Positions 22,214 through 39,000 of a stretch of 64,000 nucleotides of DNA are shown here, in pieces. The DNA comes from Rhizophagus clarus (lineage: Eukaryota; Glomeromycota; Glomeromycetes; Glomerales; Glomeraceae), in assembly GCA_015698045.1 (NCBI GenBank), contig BLAL01000334.1, positions 434,001 to 498,000 on the forward strand, read 5' to 3'. Each line of letters starts with the position of its first letter. Positions within the stretch are counted from its first letter, which is position 1. The position numbers and the translations under genes are program-made. The notes under the pieces were generated by a model. That model saw only the letters and a list, made by a program, of their open reading frames with translations, ran no database searches and had not been told where the DNA came from.

Positions 22214-24283
22214 ATGATATCTCAATTTTTTATTTTATCTCCTCAGCGAGGTGACACACTTATATTTCGCGATTGTAAGTTTGTTTATGAATTTCGTTAC
22301 AATAACCGATATACATGTAATTTTTAAATTGACGCGCATTATTTCTTTTTGATCTAAAAAACAAAGACCGGCACGATACCCCCCGAGATGTGCCTGATCT
22401 TCTTCTCGATAGATTAAAAACTTGGCAGAAAGATCATGGAACTGAACTAGACCCTCCTCCAATATTTAATGTGGACGGTGTTAATTTTCTTTTTACAAAT
22501 GTACAAGGACTTTATTTTGTTTGCACTACAAAATTCAATGTTTCACCTTTTATGATCTATGAATTACTTGGACGTATCGCAACTTTGATAAAGGACTTTT
22601 GTGGAATCCTGAGCGAGGAATGTTTACGATTAAATTCTAGTTTAGTTTACGAGTTACTTGATGAAATAATTGTAAGTGAAATATCACCTTTCTTGAGCTT
22701 AATTTATTTTGTTAACAAAGGTTTCATTTTTAGGATTACGGATATGTTCAGACAACTTTGACAGATCAATTGAAATCTTACGTATATGAAGATCCAATAC
22801 CAGTTAAACGAGAAAATATAATCATTAATTCGTTAGCTAAGGTTGAGTTTAACATTTTCTAATTTGAGTATAAATAACAATATAACGACTCAAACCAAAT
22901 TTTCAGTTAAAAGCTCCAGGAACAAATTTGGGGTCTTCAAGAAATAGACCAATTATGCATTCACGTGACGAAAGAAGTTCTAAACAAAATGAAATCTATA
23001 TTGACATGATTGAACAAATTGTTGCTTCTTTTGCATCTAATGTAAGCTCCTTTTAGAGTTTCTAAACATGAATATTAATATTTAATGTTAATATATTTAA
23101 ATTAGGGAATGACAGTGCGAGCAGAAATTAATGGATCAATTCAAGTTAAGAGTTTCTTACAAGAAAATCCCGAAATTCGATTGGGACTAAACTCCAATAT
23201 TGTACTTGGAAGAGACAAAGTTATATCAAGTAAGAAGAAATTTTCTAGCAATTTTATATTCAATAATAAACATTCTTACCGAAAACATAGGTGATAAGTA
23301 TGGGATCGTGTTTGATGATTATAAGTTTCATGATTCGGTGGATCCTACAGGTAAGTTTTCTTATAGTTTTAGTATTATCTACTTTAATTTAATTAAGTAG
23401 CAATAACTATCATTAAGATTTTGATGAATATAAACGAATGATCATTTTTCCACCTGAAGGAGAGACTACAATTATGAAGTAACATTCTTATCTATTACAT
23501 TTTTTCTTTTTGTTGTTATTTTCTGTTATCTAATGTTTAATAAATTTAAATAATTTAAGTTATCGTATATCTGGTGACATTAGTTTACCATTTCGTGTTT
23601 TCCCGACTCTTTTGCGTGTTCCAAGATGTCCAAATAGAATGGAAGTCACTATTAAAATTCGAGCTGATGTTCCGGAAGATAAATTCGTGAGCAAATGTAC
23701 GCTAACCGTACCTTTACCTCGCATAACACAGAGGTATTTATTCAAAAACAATCTGTTAAATAATGTTGTTATGTCCACTTTAATCTGAATCTTATATTTT
23801 TATTAGTGTCTCGAATGAGAACACGGATGATTACAATGATCAATCGTTCCAATATGATAATCGGGCCAAAATTATCATATGGACTATTAATAATTTAAAG
23901 GGTGGCACAGAACAATCAATAAAAGTGAAGGTATAAGTCTGAAGTACCCTTAATCTTATAATAAATATATCGTGACAACTTAATATCCCCATTATTTTAT
24001 AGATTACGGGAGCTACTCCATTTTCTGCCGTAGCAGAACTGGAAGTAGGTCCAATTAGGTAAAGTTATTATATAACAATAATAATACATGTATCTTTCTT
24101 CAAAATTAAATTAATAATCAAATCCATTTAATTACTGTTAGTCTTGAATTTGATATTCCAAATTACACTTGTTCTAATATTCAAATCCGAAAATTAAAAG
24201 TCTACGAAAAAAATAAGTCAATACCTCCTCAGCGTTGGATTAGATATTTTACAATATCAGAAAGTTATACTTGTCGTGTCTGA
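22214..24283 (+). CDS. APM4: AP-4 complex mu subunit
   Basis: Starts MISQFFILSPQRGDTLIFRD, the typical opening of AP-4 mu. The N-terminal longin-like domain continues through PPPIFNVDGVNFLFTNVQGL, FVCTTKFNVSPFMIYELL and LVYELLDEIIDYGYVQTT. The mu homology domain begins near NEIYIDMIEQIVASFASNG and includes GSIQVKSFLQENPEIRLGLN, FPPEGETTIMNYRISGDISL and PQRWIRYFTISESYTCRV at the C-terminus. About ten exons join cleanly. AP-4 is a clathrin-independent coat at the trans-Golgi network; yeast, flies and worms lack it. I considered AP-1, AP-2 and AP-3 mu; the start and the PQRWIRY ending fit AP-4 best. Confidence 0.85.
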
Positions 24284-24534
24284 AAAGGTAAGCAAGAGAT
24301 TACGCAACACAATAAATATTAAAGGCGCATATAATTTTTAAATTCTTTAATAATTTAAAATTATTTAACAAATATATGTATACCGGTGATTATAACGCAA
24401 AATTATATATATTTTTTTAGTAATTTAAAAATCAAATTTGCTACAAAAATAAAAGTAAAAATTATATAAATATAAGCAGGGCAGATCAAATGTTAATGTT
24501 TCAATTGATAGTAATAAAAACTTAAACCAACATA

Positions 24535-25537
24535 TTAAGATTCTAAGTTAATAGAAATTCCGAAACGATGTGCATTCTCATTCAAACGAGACGTGTCAAT
24601 GCTGCCTCCCAAAGAGATCTTAACGCCAGGACGAAGGGCTTGTGTATATCCAATGCCAACCTTACCAGTACTATCAACTTTGCCCTATAAATAAACAAAT
24701 CAATATATTTCTTGTTTCACTAAAAAAAGAAACTAAAGGAAATAATACTTTGATAAAAGCATCACGATCCAAGAAATATTTAGCGCCAAACTCCAAATTA
24801 ACTGAAGGATTATTCGTTTGACTATCCCAATGAGCTTTAGCACCGGCTTCAATTTCAGAGCTCACACGATGATAATATAAGAGAGTATAAGCAGACAATG
24901 AATTGGTTACGCGAAGAGCGACGTTATATTCAGGATGAGTATAACCCGCTGCAACACCATAACGGGTTAGTTTTCCTTCCAAAACATCATAACTACCCTC
25001 CGAACCAATAAGAAATCCTTCATGACCAACTACGATGTCTCCTTGGAAGGTAGGACCCTTAAGAGCGTCAAGATAAATTTTGGTATGAAGCCCTGGTTGC
25101 TTAAAAGTGAAACCTCCTCTAACATTCCTATTTCCACTTGCAGGTTGGATGTTAGCAACTAAATCTAATTTAAGACCTTTTGCAAGACTGTTTTCAAGTT
25201 CAACTTGTCCATTCAATATGTTACTTGTAGTCCAACTTCCAGTGAACGTTCCACCTCTTTTTGGATAATAATATTTAGATTTAAGTTCTCCATTAATATT
25301 ACCGCTCTTCGTGTCCTTTTGGCCAGTAAGAGTAAAAGACTAAAAAAAAAATTGGAATTTTTGAGTTCAAATTTGATATTATTGAACAAGTGTAAATGGT
25401 TCGTTGTGTCTTACCACACCATTGGGGGCAGTAGTTTTCGACTCGAGTTTAAATGAACCGACTGGGAAGTCTTTACTAAATAGGTCGTTAGCAGATTTGC
25501 CAATGTCTGAATAAGTTGCTGGAATTGGGGCAGACAT
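24535..25537 (-). CDS. POR1: Mitochondrial outer-membrane porin (VDAC)
   Basis: Starts MSAPIPATYSDIGKSANDLF, the typical amphipathic N-terminal helix of fungal porins, followed by alternating beta strands. Recognisable parts: FPVGSFKLESKT, SFTLTGQKD, GSWTTSNILNGQVELEN, LARGLKLDLV-type strand (here LAKGLKLDLVANIQP), GAKYFLDRDAFIK, VGIGYTQALRPGVKISLGGS and ending FGISINLES. It forms the 19-strand beta barrel for ATP, ADP and metabolite exchange. It is encoded in at least three exons, with the stop at 24535. No damage seen. Confidence 0.93.
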
Positions 25538-25920
25538 TATACTATAATAAAAGTTTTACTGTTGTCATAAGCAAGAAAAAAGAAATAAAAGAAATAGAAA
25601 AGACGTAATGAAACTCACTAAAGTGAAAACACGCAAAAGGTCTTAAAGAAAATTAAATATGAAGATCTAAAAAAAAAATTTTTTTTCTTGATGAAAACAT
25701 GCAAGATGAAGCAAATAAGTGTCACAGAGGTCGATCTTATTTCTGCTTGTGAAGACCATCTTTCGAACGCAGCATTAGCGTTAAAGTAAAAAAATTCTTT
25801 TATTCATAAAGATATATCGAAGATTTTTTATCGAAGATAAATAAAAAAAAATATTTATGATTTAACTATTCTATACTTAATATTCGTCTTTCGCCTTAAC
25901 CTTTTCTCTCTAATATAAAA
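25538..25920. other. Intergenic, porin upstream region
   Basis: Contains the porin promoter region and possibly the 3' part of the small minus-strand gene. Nothing else seen. Confidence 0.4.
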
Positions 25921-26279
25921 CTTATTCTTCCTCGTAAGTAATTGACTGCGAAATCCCCAACCTTAATACTTGCCAAATAACTAATACTACCCAGGACGAT
26001 ATAACAATAAAAATAACAATCTAAAATATTCAATAAAAAAAAAAATAATTAATTATGTGAAGGATATTATGTTTTACAATACTTAGAATGACTAAATGTA
26101 ATCCACACTTTGGTCAATTTGCAAGTGTCTAAATACCATGGAATTGGAGCTCTGCGTTCCTGACGATTTATAGAACTCCTAGGTACGCCTCTTGTAACCA
26201 TGGGTATCATGGTAGAACCTTCATCAGAATGATTTGAATTAGTTTCATTTGGAGAAAGAAGTTGATATTCAGCTGGCAT
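25920..26279 (-). CDS. Small protein, probably with a C-terminal membrane helix
   Basis: Exon 1 starts at 26279 with MPAEYQLLSPNETNSNHSDE and continues through a polar stretch and RRAPIPWYLDTCKLTKVWI to a stop near 26067. Beyond a T-rich acceptor (TTTTAG near 26019) the minus strand encodes a convincing hydrophobic helix and short tail (SSWVVLVIWQVLRLG, ending EEE then stop near 25934). The two likely donors (GTATTG and GTAAAA) do not give that frame, so either the true splice differs or the C-terminus is another frame. I do not recognise the family. Exon 1 looks coding; the C-terminal structure is uncertain. Confidence 0.5.
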
Positions 26280-26824
26280 TTTATAATAAAAAAAAAGAAA
26301 GGTTGAAATTTTGGTGCTTAATAAATTTATGCTAGGTTGACCTAATTCCCTTTAAAGGAAACTCATTAATTGTGGTTCGTCACTTCTCCATAGTTATTCA
26401 TGTGATGTTACTAGTATCACAACCTAATCGTTACACGTAGAATCATGTGATAATATAAGCAATTTGTCACTCCGCGTCACCTTTGATCACATGACAAATC
26501 GGCTTGCTTATCTAATTGGAAAAGTTATGAACTATGAATTATAACTATTATAAATAAATATACAAGTATTTATAGTGTGGTAATTGACAACTGACTCCGA
26601 TATCCGACGTCATTTACGTCATTTGCTCACTTCTCACATATATCCCTATTTTTCCTTTTTCCAGCCATTTTTTTGGTGGTCTCTGAATTTTTTTTTTCCC
26701 ATCATTTAGTATAAAATAATACTTTTCAAAGAAAAAATTTTTTAATTCTTTTTATATTACAAACCTATAAATAACTACCCAAACTCTTTACTTTTTCTCA
26801 CTATAACACGTTTAACTTAAAAAT
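26280..26824. other. Intergenic, divergent promoter region of histone H3
   Basis: 545 bp between the small minus-strand gene and histone H3. Contains a TATA box for H3 and several ATCATGTGAT/ATCACATGA-like motifs (26448, 26486). No gene seen. Confidence 0.5.
26766..26773 (+). promoter_or_regulatory. TATA box of histone H3 gene
   Basis: TATAAATA, 52 bp before the H3 ATG, followed by a C/T-rich leader. Position fits a core promoter. Confidence 0.6.
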
Positions 26825-27551
<727 letters not shown>

Positions 27552-28037
27552 ATTTATAAATTCTGATATATTTATAAATTCTGATATGTGCAATGATGCT
27601 TGTGATTTCTTGATATATTCGTGTCATTCTATTCATTATAGTAATACAATTAATTAGTACAAGCTTATTTTAGTAATTTTTTTTTTACTTCTCGTATAAA
27701 ATTATACTTTGCTTTATTTTTACCCCTTAAACATAGACTGTTTCTTGGGAATTTTATTCTTTATCTCTTGTTTTATCAACATGTTATAAAATAAAAACAT
27801 GCAACATAGATCTTGTTTCTGTGCATGTATGTAAAAAAAAAATCTGATTTTCTTGTTATTTGATAAATAAAAATCAAGTATGTGAATTCACAAAAAAATG
27901 GTGACCAAATTTATCACGTGGGTGATAAATTATCTATTTATATTAGATACAAGTGTAACATGCTGAGCATCAAACTTTAAAGTTGGATATCTCATGAAAA
28001 CATAAAAGTACTTTTATATTTTAAAGATTTCCCAATA
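27552..28037. other. Intergenic between H3 and DDX42
   Basis: H3 3' flank and DDX42 promoter. Contains a short direct repeat (TATAAATTCTGATAT twice at 27555-27590). No gene. Confidence 0.5.
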
Positions 28038-32034
<3,997 letters not shown>

Positions 32035-32353
32035 TTTATGTTTATTAAAAAGTTTAAATATAATTATTAGAAAGATAAGACTACATTTTCACGGAGTTTT
32101 CATTTTTTGGATATTTATTATCTGTAAAAAAAAATCAGCATTTCTGATAATATTACAATGTTATATATATTACATAAATTTCAATTCTATAAAATTTGAT
32201 TTATGAAAGGAAAATGCTTATATATAGTCCGTTAATCTTCCAAATATTTAATAATAAAATAAATTGCTGGGAAAAATATTCTTTGCTTAGCATAATTTTT
32301 TTAAACTTATATAGATGATGCACACATAATATATAGTTAGCGTTAAATATAAA
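32035..32353. other. Convergent 3' flanks of DDX42 and PTC7-like gene
   Basis: 319 bp of AT-rich DNA between two convergent genes. No gene seen. Confidence 0.5.
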
Positions 32354-33894
32354 TTAGCAATTTAATCTATCCAAATTATTATCAGTTACTATAGCAACCA
32401 GTACACTAATATCATCTCTTTTACCACCTTGATAAGGTAAACCTTCTTGATGAGCACGATATTGAAATGGAGTAGAAATGTCCTCCACACTCGCTTGTTT
32501 TGCTCTCCAAGCCAAAGCATCGCTTATCATTTGAGGATCAAGTTCTTTACCCTTAATTTCATCAATTATATCCTCCTCAAACAAGTTATCGAATATACCA
32601 TCACTACCCATAACTATAATATCCCCTTGTTGAATTTTAATAGTGAATTGTTGTGAATCGTTTTTTGGAGTAACAATTGAGCCCGTACCCAACTGGTAGG
32701 GATAATTGAAGGAATACTGTTGTTCCTCATTACGAAATATAAAATCATTGTAACGTATTACACCTATACCACAATCTCCTACATTTGCTATTCTTAATTC
32801 ATCATCTCGTAATACGGCAATTAATGCGGTTGATGATCCAATAACTCCCTTAGCGATTAAAAAAAAAAATTTTTTTTTAATCACAATATTTTTTTAATAC
32901 AGAAAGTCATTTAGAAATTTACCTCTAATTCTAATTCACTAATAGTTTTTTTATAGCTTGCTTGTAATATATCAACAGGATTTACATCATTATATTTCTT
33001 CTCATCTTCAACATTATCATACTTTTCAAGTTCTGTATACGAATAGTGCATCAATTTACGAGCATATAAAGCTGAATTCGCAACTATTATAATAATAATA
33101 CGAGAAAACCAAAAAAAATTTCATCATTAAAATATCGAAAAAAGAAAAAAGGAAAGAAATTGTATGGATACATGACTTTATTTTTTTTTTCTTAGGCCGT
33201 TATGAATTTTAACTAATGTTGCGCTCTTTAGGATAAAATGAATATGATTAAATTAAAATAAATTACCAGTATTACGTAAGGAAGAAACATTACGCCAACC
33301 ACCGACTCCATCAGCTACACCTAAAGAATCATATCTTAAAAAAAAACTATCTTCTCCACAACCTACACTATGATATTTTTCGTTATTTTTCGTGGAAATT
33401 AATTTTTCAGAATTTTTTGGTAAACCAGATCCACCAGGAGATAGTATAAACTTATTATGTTTGCTAGGAATAGGAAATACAGGAGGCAATCGCGGATAAA
33501 TAGATATAGGTTTTATTGTTGGTTCTGGAGCTGGAGTTTGAGTTGCTGGTAAAGTAGTTATGGATAGATTTGATGATGTCGATGTATCAAAAAATTTTTG
33601 TGGGTTCGAGGGAATAGGTTTAAGTGTTTTTTTTGTTGACCAAAATTTTGATGAAAAAAAATTAGTAAAATATCTTTTATGATTAATAGTATTTGAATGA
33701 GAAGGAAAAAAAATGGATTTATTATTATTCAAAAATATTCCGTTATGAGTATGCATTAAAGTAAAAAATGAACGTATTATCGAAGTATTATGTGAGGCAA
33801 AATAAATATGACATGATGATAGATTTTTAAGTATGTTGCTTGGACGATTTGAACACAACGGATGTGAACATGTGGTAAATTTTATTGAATTCAT
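32354..33894 (-). CDS. PTC7: PTC7-type mitochondrial PP2C phosphatase
   Basis: Three exons. The N-terminal ~130 residues are basic, Ser/Thr/Asn-rich and acid-poor (MNSIKFTTCSHPLCSNRPS onward), as expected for a mitochondrial presequence and linker. The PP2C domain follows: GCGEDSFFLR and GVADGVGGW with metal-binding Asp residues; VIGSSTALIAVLRDDEL; ANVGDCGIG; IVMGSDGIFDNLFEEDI; and KRDDISVLVAIV with the last metal Asp. The GEDSFF/GVADGVGGW pair is the signature of the PTC7/PPTC7 branch, which in yeast dephosphorylates Coq7 to support coenzyme Q synthesis. The start at 33894 gives the most presequence-like N-terminus; the frame is open further upstream, but that part is hydrophobic and low complexity. 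Confidence 0.87.
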
Positions 33895-34713
33895 TTGGAT
33901 TATAAACCTTCTTAGTTTGTAAAATGATTTTATGATAATTGTTTCAGTTTTGACCTTTTTGAAAAAGAGTAAAATATAAAAAAAATTATAAGTTGAAAAA
34001 TTCAAATGAAAATGACACGTAAAAAGACACGTAAAAAACGCGTAAAAAAAATTTTTTTTTACCAGCAAAAAATATATTCGAGAATAATATAATACCTTTT
34101 TTTTTTAAAAAAAAAAAAAGAAAAAAAAAGAAAAGCCTTTTTTGAACAAAAAATTAAATACATGTATATATGTGTTTTCATTTTATCTAGTTGATCTAAA
34201 CTGGCGGAAATTTTAAATTTTTTGTTTATCAAAAAAGCTGATAAAAGATGATAAAAGATAGCAGAGTTGTACGATTTTTGATTATCCATTATCCACAAAC
34301 GATCTGTGTGAAAGTTGTGATACAGTGGATCATTTATAATACATTTGTTTTTTGTTTATTTGTAATTATTTTCACGATCATGTGATTGAGAATCGCCTTC
34401 TTCAAACCCTCAACTCCATTTCTAATTAAGTCGACATCAATTACCGATATTCCTTTCTTATAGTATTCTTAATGTACTTTGATTTATGAATTTTTTACAA
34501 GGTAAACAAATTCTTTAATAATTGTGAAGGACAATATAAATATAATATAATCAATCTTATACAAAATCGCAAAAATTAATTTATTTCTGTCCGAAAAGAA
34601 AATATCATTTTAAGCAAATTTTGGCCATGAAAGAATAACAATAATTTACTGTTCCACAAATAAATCAAATACATTTAATTTTTTTTCTTAGTGACTTAAT
34701 ATTAATATCCTTT
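33895..34713. other. Intergenic between PTC7-like gene and ELF1
   Basis: AT-rich, with adjoining T and A runs (34098-34135). The open frames in it are low-complexity. No gene supported. Confidence 0.5.
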
Positions 34714-35260
34714 TTAATCATAATCCTCATCATCCTCTCCAAAATCTGGAGTTCTTCCTCTATCCCTTAGTCTATTATCATCTTCGCCATCACTAATATT
34801 TCTTAAATCCTTGTCATGATAATCTAATTCATCGTCTGATAAACCACGAGAGTCTTCAGGTTTGGTCGTTTGTGAAGCGTCAACCCATTCATAATATACA
34901 TCAACAGGGTCACTTAATGCTGAAAAAAGAAATTTTATTATTTTATAATTTAACAAATTAATTATATTGAGAATTTTTAAAATAAAATAATCTTACGGTT
35001 AATAGTTGATTGAAATTTGATGCCACATATTCTACAATTTAAGTTACCAACTTTTGCATCACGTTGCCTAATTACAATTCAAAAACTCAATTATTTATAT
35101 ATGAGCTGTTTTCGAACGATAATCGGCAAAGAAATTTATATGGATCTTACATTTTAACGTCGACACTTTTCTCATGGTGACAGGCGATACAATCAAAGTG
35201 AGTATCAAGAACCAGCTTCTTCTTTGGTTTTGGCTTTCTTTTGGTTTTGCGTTTACCCAT
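34714..35260 (-). CDS. ELF1: Transcription elongation factor ELF1 (ELOF1)
   Basis: Three exons. The protein starts [20 protein letters not shown], the conserved basic tail of ELOF1. A four-cysteine zinc site follows ([16 protein letters not shown] and [13 protein letters not shown]), then [16 protein letters not shown], the signature after the second Cys pair. A fungal-type acidic C-terminal extension ([21 protein letters not shown], ending EDDEDYD) completes it. ELF1 binds RNA polymerase II near the downstream DNA and helps passage through nucleosomes and transcription-coupled repair. It lies head-to-head with the syntaxin-5 gene. Confidence 0.95.
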
Positions 35261-35602
35261 TATTAGTTTTAGATCGTTCTGTGTCTAAAATAAAATCAAA
35301 AATCTACTCTACTGTCCTAAAGTATAAACATGAAAATAGCACGCTGGAAAATATAAACGTATTATGCAAGGAGATGATCCCAATAATTTGGTAACACGTA
35401 TAATTATATAAAGCGCAAAATATTTCACCGATTCCCTTGTATTCAGCGGCGTGGCGGGTTTAGCAATAACAATCACTTTCTTTTTTGATAAAAAGCCAGT
35501 TTTTATACTTATCCTTACTACTTTCAATTCTAGTTCTGAGTATTTAAGTCAAATCTTATAATTCCCTCAGCCTTTCCGTCAACTTTAAAATAAAAAAAAA
35601 AA
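35261..35602. promoter_or_regulatory. Bidirectional promoter region of ELF1 and SED5
   Basis: 342 bp between divergent start codons. It holds an A-rich stretch just before the SED5 ATG and no other clear motif. Confidence 0.4.
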
Positions 35603-36967
35603 ATGTCTGTTAAAGATAGAACGTCCGAATTTTATGCTGCAGTAGAGTCAATCCGTACAAGGACCACGAACAGTCATGGAGGCTTTCAAGCAAGACATAA
35701 TTTAGAACATCGAAGACCATTGCTGAATAATAATAATAATAATAAATTAGTAAACGGTAGTACAGGTGTAAATAAAAGCGAGTTTGCAAGGATGGCAGCA
35801 GCGATAGGAAAGGATATTAATAATACGGCAGCTAAATTACAAAAATTGACGAAATGTAAGTAGTAAATCAATTTATCTTGTAATTAATATTAATTAAGTG
35901 TAATAATGTTATTTATGTATATATTATCAGTGGCTAAGCGAAAGACGCTTTTTGACGATCGGCCTGTCGAAATTAGTGTAGGTTTATTTAATATTTAATT
36001 GAATGCAAATAATTAGTTCTAAGAAAATTAATCTAAATACTAAATTTTTATACATAGGAATTGACTTATATAATTAAACAAGACATTGCAAAATTAAATA
36101 AACAAATAGCCCTACTCCAGCAATATGTTAGGGATCATAAAAAAAATAACAAGCAGGCAGATGAACATTCTTCTAATGTTGTAGTTATGTTACAATCAAA
36201 ACTAGCTAGTACTAGTATGAGTTTTAAGGATGTTTTGGAAATTCGAACTCAGGTACTATTTTGAACGTAAATTTTAATGTACCAATATGTAAATATAATA
36301 GTAATTTATTTTCCTCTAATATTATTTAGAATATGAAAGCGAGTAAGGATAGGAAAGAACAATTCATGTTTTCTTCTAGTCAGCAAACTGATATACCTGC
36401 AACTGATTCACCATTATACAACACTCAAAGACGTGTTCAACAGAATACAGATTTTCTTGCTCTTGACATGTCTTCAGGACAAGCTCAACAGTTACAATAT
36501 ATCGATCAACAGGTAAAAAAATTTTTTTCCGATTGTAACGTAAATTTTGAGCATTGACATTAAAAATTTATTTTATTCCTTCAAAAAGGATAATTATATA
36601 GAAAGTCGTGCAACAGCGATTGAATCTATTGAATCAACAATAGCTGAGCTTGGTAATATTTTTCAACAATTGGCAACAATGGTCGCAGAACAGCGGGAAA
36701 CTGTTCAAAGGTAAAGTGAATGTTCTATTTGCCTTTAAAAAAAAAAAAAATTTTGAAATCTTATTAATTAATTTTACTCACTCGAGTTTTTTTTTTTTAT
36801 TTTATAATAGAATTGATGCCAATACAGATGAAATACAAACTCATGTAGAGGGAGCACAAAAGGAATTATTAAAATATTATGCTAGCATTTCTTCAAATCG
36901 ATGGTTAATGGTTAAAATATTTGCAGTCATAATATTCTTTTTCTTGGTTTTCATTCTTGTAACTTAA
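35603..36967 (+). CDS. SED5: Syntaxin-5/Sed5 Qa-SNARE
   Basis: Starts MSVKDRTSEFYAAVESIRTR; the DRTxEF opening is the Sly1-binding peptide typical of Sed5/STX5. The Habc region includes FARMAAAIGKDINNTAAKLQ and YIIKQDIAKLNKQIALLQQY. The Qa-SNARE motif begins near IESTIAELGNIFQQLATMV and carries the zero-layer Gln in RETVQRIDANTDEI. It is followed directly by a C-terminal membrane anchor (MVKIFAVIIFFFLVFILVT). Sed5 drives ER-to-Golgi and intra-Golgi fusion. About six exons join in frame; one intron contains back-to-back A and T runs. Looks intact. Confidence 0.94.
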
Positions 36968-37231
36968 ATTATAATTTATGTTTATATCGTTGGATTTTTA
37001 TTTTAAACTGCTTTTTAGGTCATTTTATTTGTTGTTTATATAACACCTTTTTTAATTTAGCTGTAATTAATTCCGTCTTTATCTCTCTTTTAAATTTTTT
37101 TACCGTTTTCAACAAAAGTAATTATTATTAATATTGAGAATGGGATGTAATTTTAGATTAATTAAATGCTTAACTCTACAGGCAAAATTTTTAAATTTAA
37201 AAAAAAATTTATTAATAATTATAAGATCATT

Positions 37232-38612
37232 CTAAATTTTCGTTCCATCTATTTTTTTTAAACCTGTCATCACTTGTTCATAGACTGTAAAAATAATACC
37301 TCCTGAAAACTAAATTAAATTATATAGAATATAAATCAGTAAATTTTTATTAATTGTAATTGATTACGTATTATATTATGTACGACTTACCAATAACCTG
37401 CTCAATCTAGGAGTCGCTCCTTTCCAAAAAGCAAATAAACCTTCTTCTTTTAAAACTTTCCAACCACAATGAAAACTATTTCGGTATAATTCTTTCGCTT
37501 TTAAACCTTGCATCTTTGTTTTTATTACATCTAATGGCATAGTTGCATAAACGGTTACTGTGCCAGCTATTGCACCTATGCCGAACGTCACTAGAGCAGG
37601 TAAAGGTTGCCCTGGTGGTCCCGAATACTTTTGAAATTCTTGTTTAAGTGTAGAATAAGTTGAAAACCGTACTGCTTGATTTGCCCCTTGGCGCATCATA
37701 ACAGGGAATAATCCGCGATAAATTCCTCCTAAACCCTCATTTGCTATAATCTTGGTCACGCCATGTACAAGTCCATTATATTGAGGTTGTGCTCGAGTTT
37801 GATCGTGAATTAACTTCGTTCTATAATAGATATGATTCATTTGTGTTCAGAAATATATATATATATATATATTTATATTTAAAACTAAGGAAAAGCAACA
37901 TACTTTATCGTTTCGGTAGGGGTTACTACAGTGATAGCTTCAACCATTCCGGCACCAAGCCCAGCTAATTAATAAATAATAAATTATTAATCACATCACA
38001 TGAATTTACAACGTACTATAACGATCCAAAGAATTATCTATATTACCGAGCATTGATCTTGGTCCAGAGACCTTGCCATTTTCATCTTGTAACAGTGTTT
38101 TGAGTTGATCATAAGTTAAAAAACGGACACCGGCTTTTGCAGCTGTTCCTATAACTAACGCAGATAATCCTTTATATAAGCCAAAGACTCCTTTTTCTTG
38201 AACCGTTTTTATTGCGCAATCAATTGGACCTTTAAATCTCTAAGATGTTGCAAAATTAAAAATAAAAATAATCTATCAAAGCATGATTATTTCACACATT
38301 TATGATAATTACCTTAGTCCCACTTGAACCATCTAATTGTAATTGAGTTTTTACATATTCAGTTGGATACTATATTAATTAATTATTATTATTATTTAGA
38401 TTGATTAAAATTAATACAAAGTATAATAATAAATTCGTAACTTAAATTACATACTGTAATTGTTGCTTCTACACCACCAGCAACTAAACCAGCTACCAGG
38501 GAATGAAGCACTTTATCTTTCTGTATACGAAAATGTTATAATGGAACAAACATTTAAAACCTTATCATATCACTGAATAAACTAAAGCAATTATCACCTT
38601 TTTCTCAGTCAT
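37232..38612 (-). CDS. CTP1: Mitochondrial tricarboxylate (citrate) carrier
   Basis: Multi-exon minus-strand gene starting MTEKKKDKVLHSLVAGLVAG. It has three mitochondrial-carrier repeats, each with a signature: YPTEYVKTQLQLD in repeat 1, TPTETIKTKLIHDQ in repeat 2 and MPLDVIKTKMQGL in repeat 3. GLYKGL, GIYRGLFPVMMRQGANQAVR and FWKGATPRLSRL follow each. The EYVKTQLQ and RQGANQAVRF pieces are those of SLC25A1/Ctp1, which exports citrate from the matrix in exchange for malate and so feeds cytosolic acetyl-CoA and lipid synthesis. It ends MTGLKKIDGTKI at 37232. No disruption. Confidence 0.94.
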
Positions 38613-39000
38613 TATCCTATACTAATTAACCACAACAAAAATTTAAAATTATTCTTTAAATTAAAAAAAAAAGCCAACCGTCTTTGTAATATTCAACCGA
38701 AACCAAAATATGCGCGTTTTACTTAAAGAAAACCTTAAAAAAAGAAAACCTTAATAAAGAAACATTTTCGTTCTACGTGTATCAACTAGGTTGTAAGCAG
38801 TCGAATCATCAATATTCAATATTACCGTGTAACATGTGTAACATTTTTTGGGATACGCTACACTTACAAGCGAATTCGAAGTAAAGTTCTGTTTGAAAAA
38901 GATATTCAGAAGAAAATAAAAATCACATACTTTATATATCTTTCTTTGAAGTAACTTTCAAGAAAAAACGTTGTAAAATTTTGGTAACCTTTCTTTCCCG
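38613..39000. other. Intergenic, divergent promoters of CTP1 and the CCHC gene
   Basis: 388 bp of AT-rich DNA between divergent genes. No gene seen. Confidence 0.45.

Noticed and set aside
26030..26060. ATATCCTT on the minus strand near the small membrane-protein gene, resembling a U12-type donor.
   Set aside because: Using it leaves an in-frame stop before the next exon, and no TTCCTTAAC-like branch site is present, so it is probably chance.
33895..34068. N-terminal extension of the PTC7-like phosphatase into a Phe-rich frame.
   Set aside because: The extension is low complexity, has several runs of F and K, and the Met at 33894 gives a plausible mitochondrial presequence.
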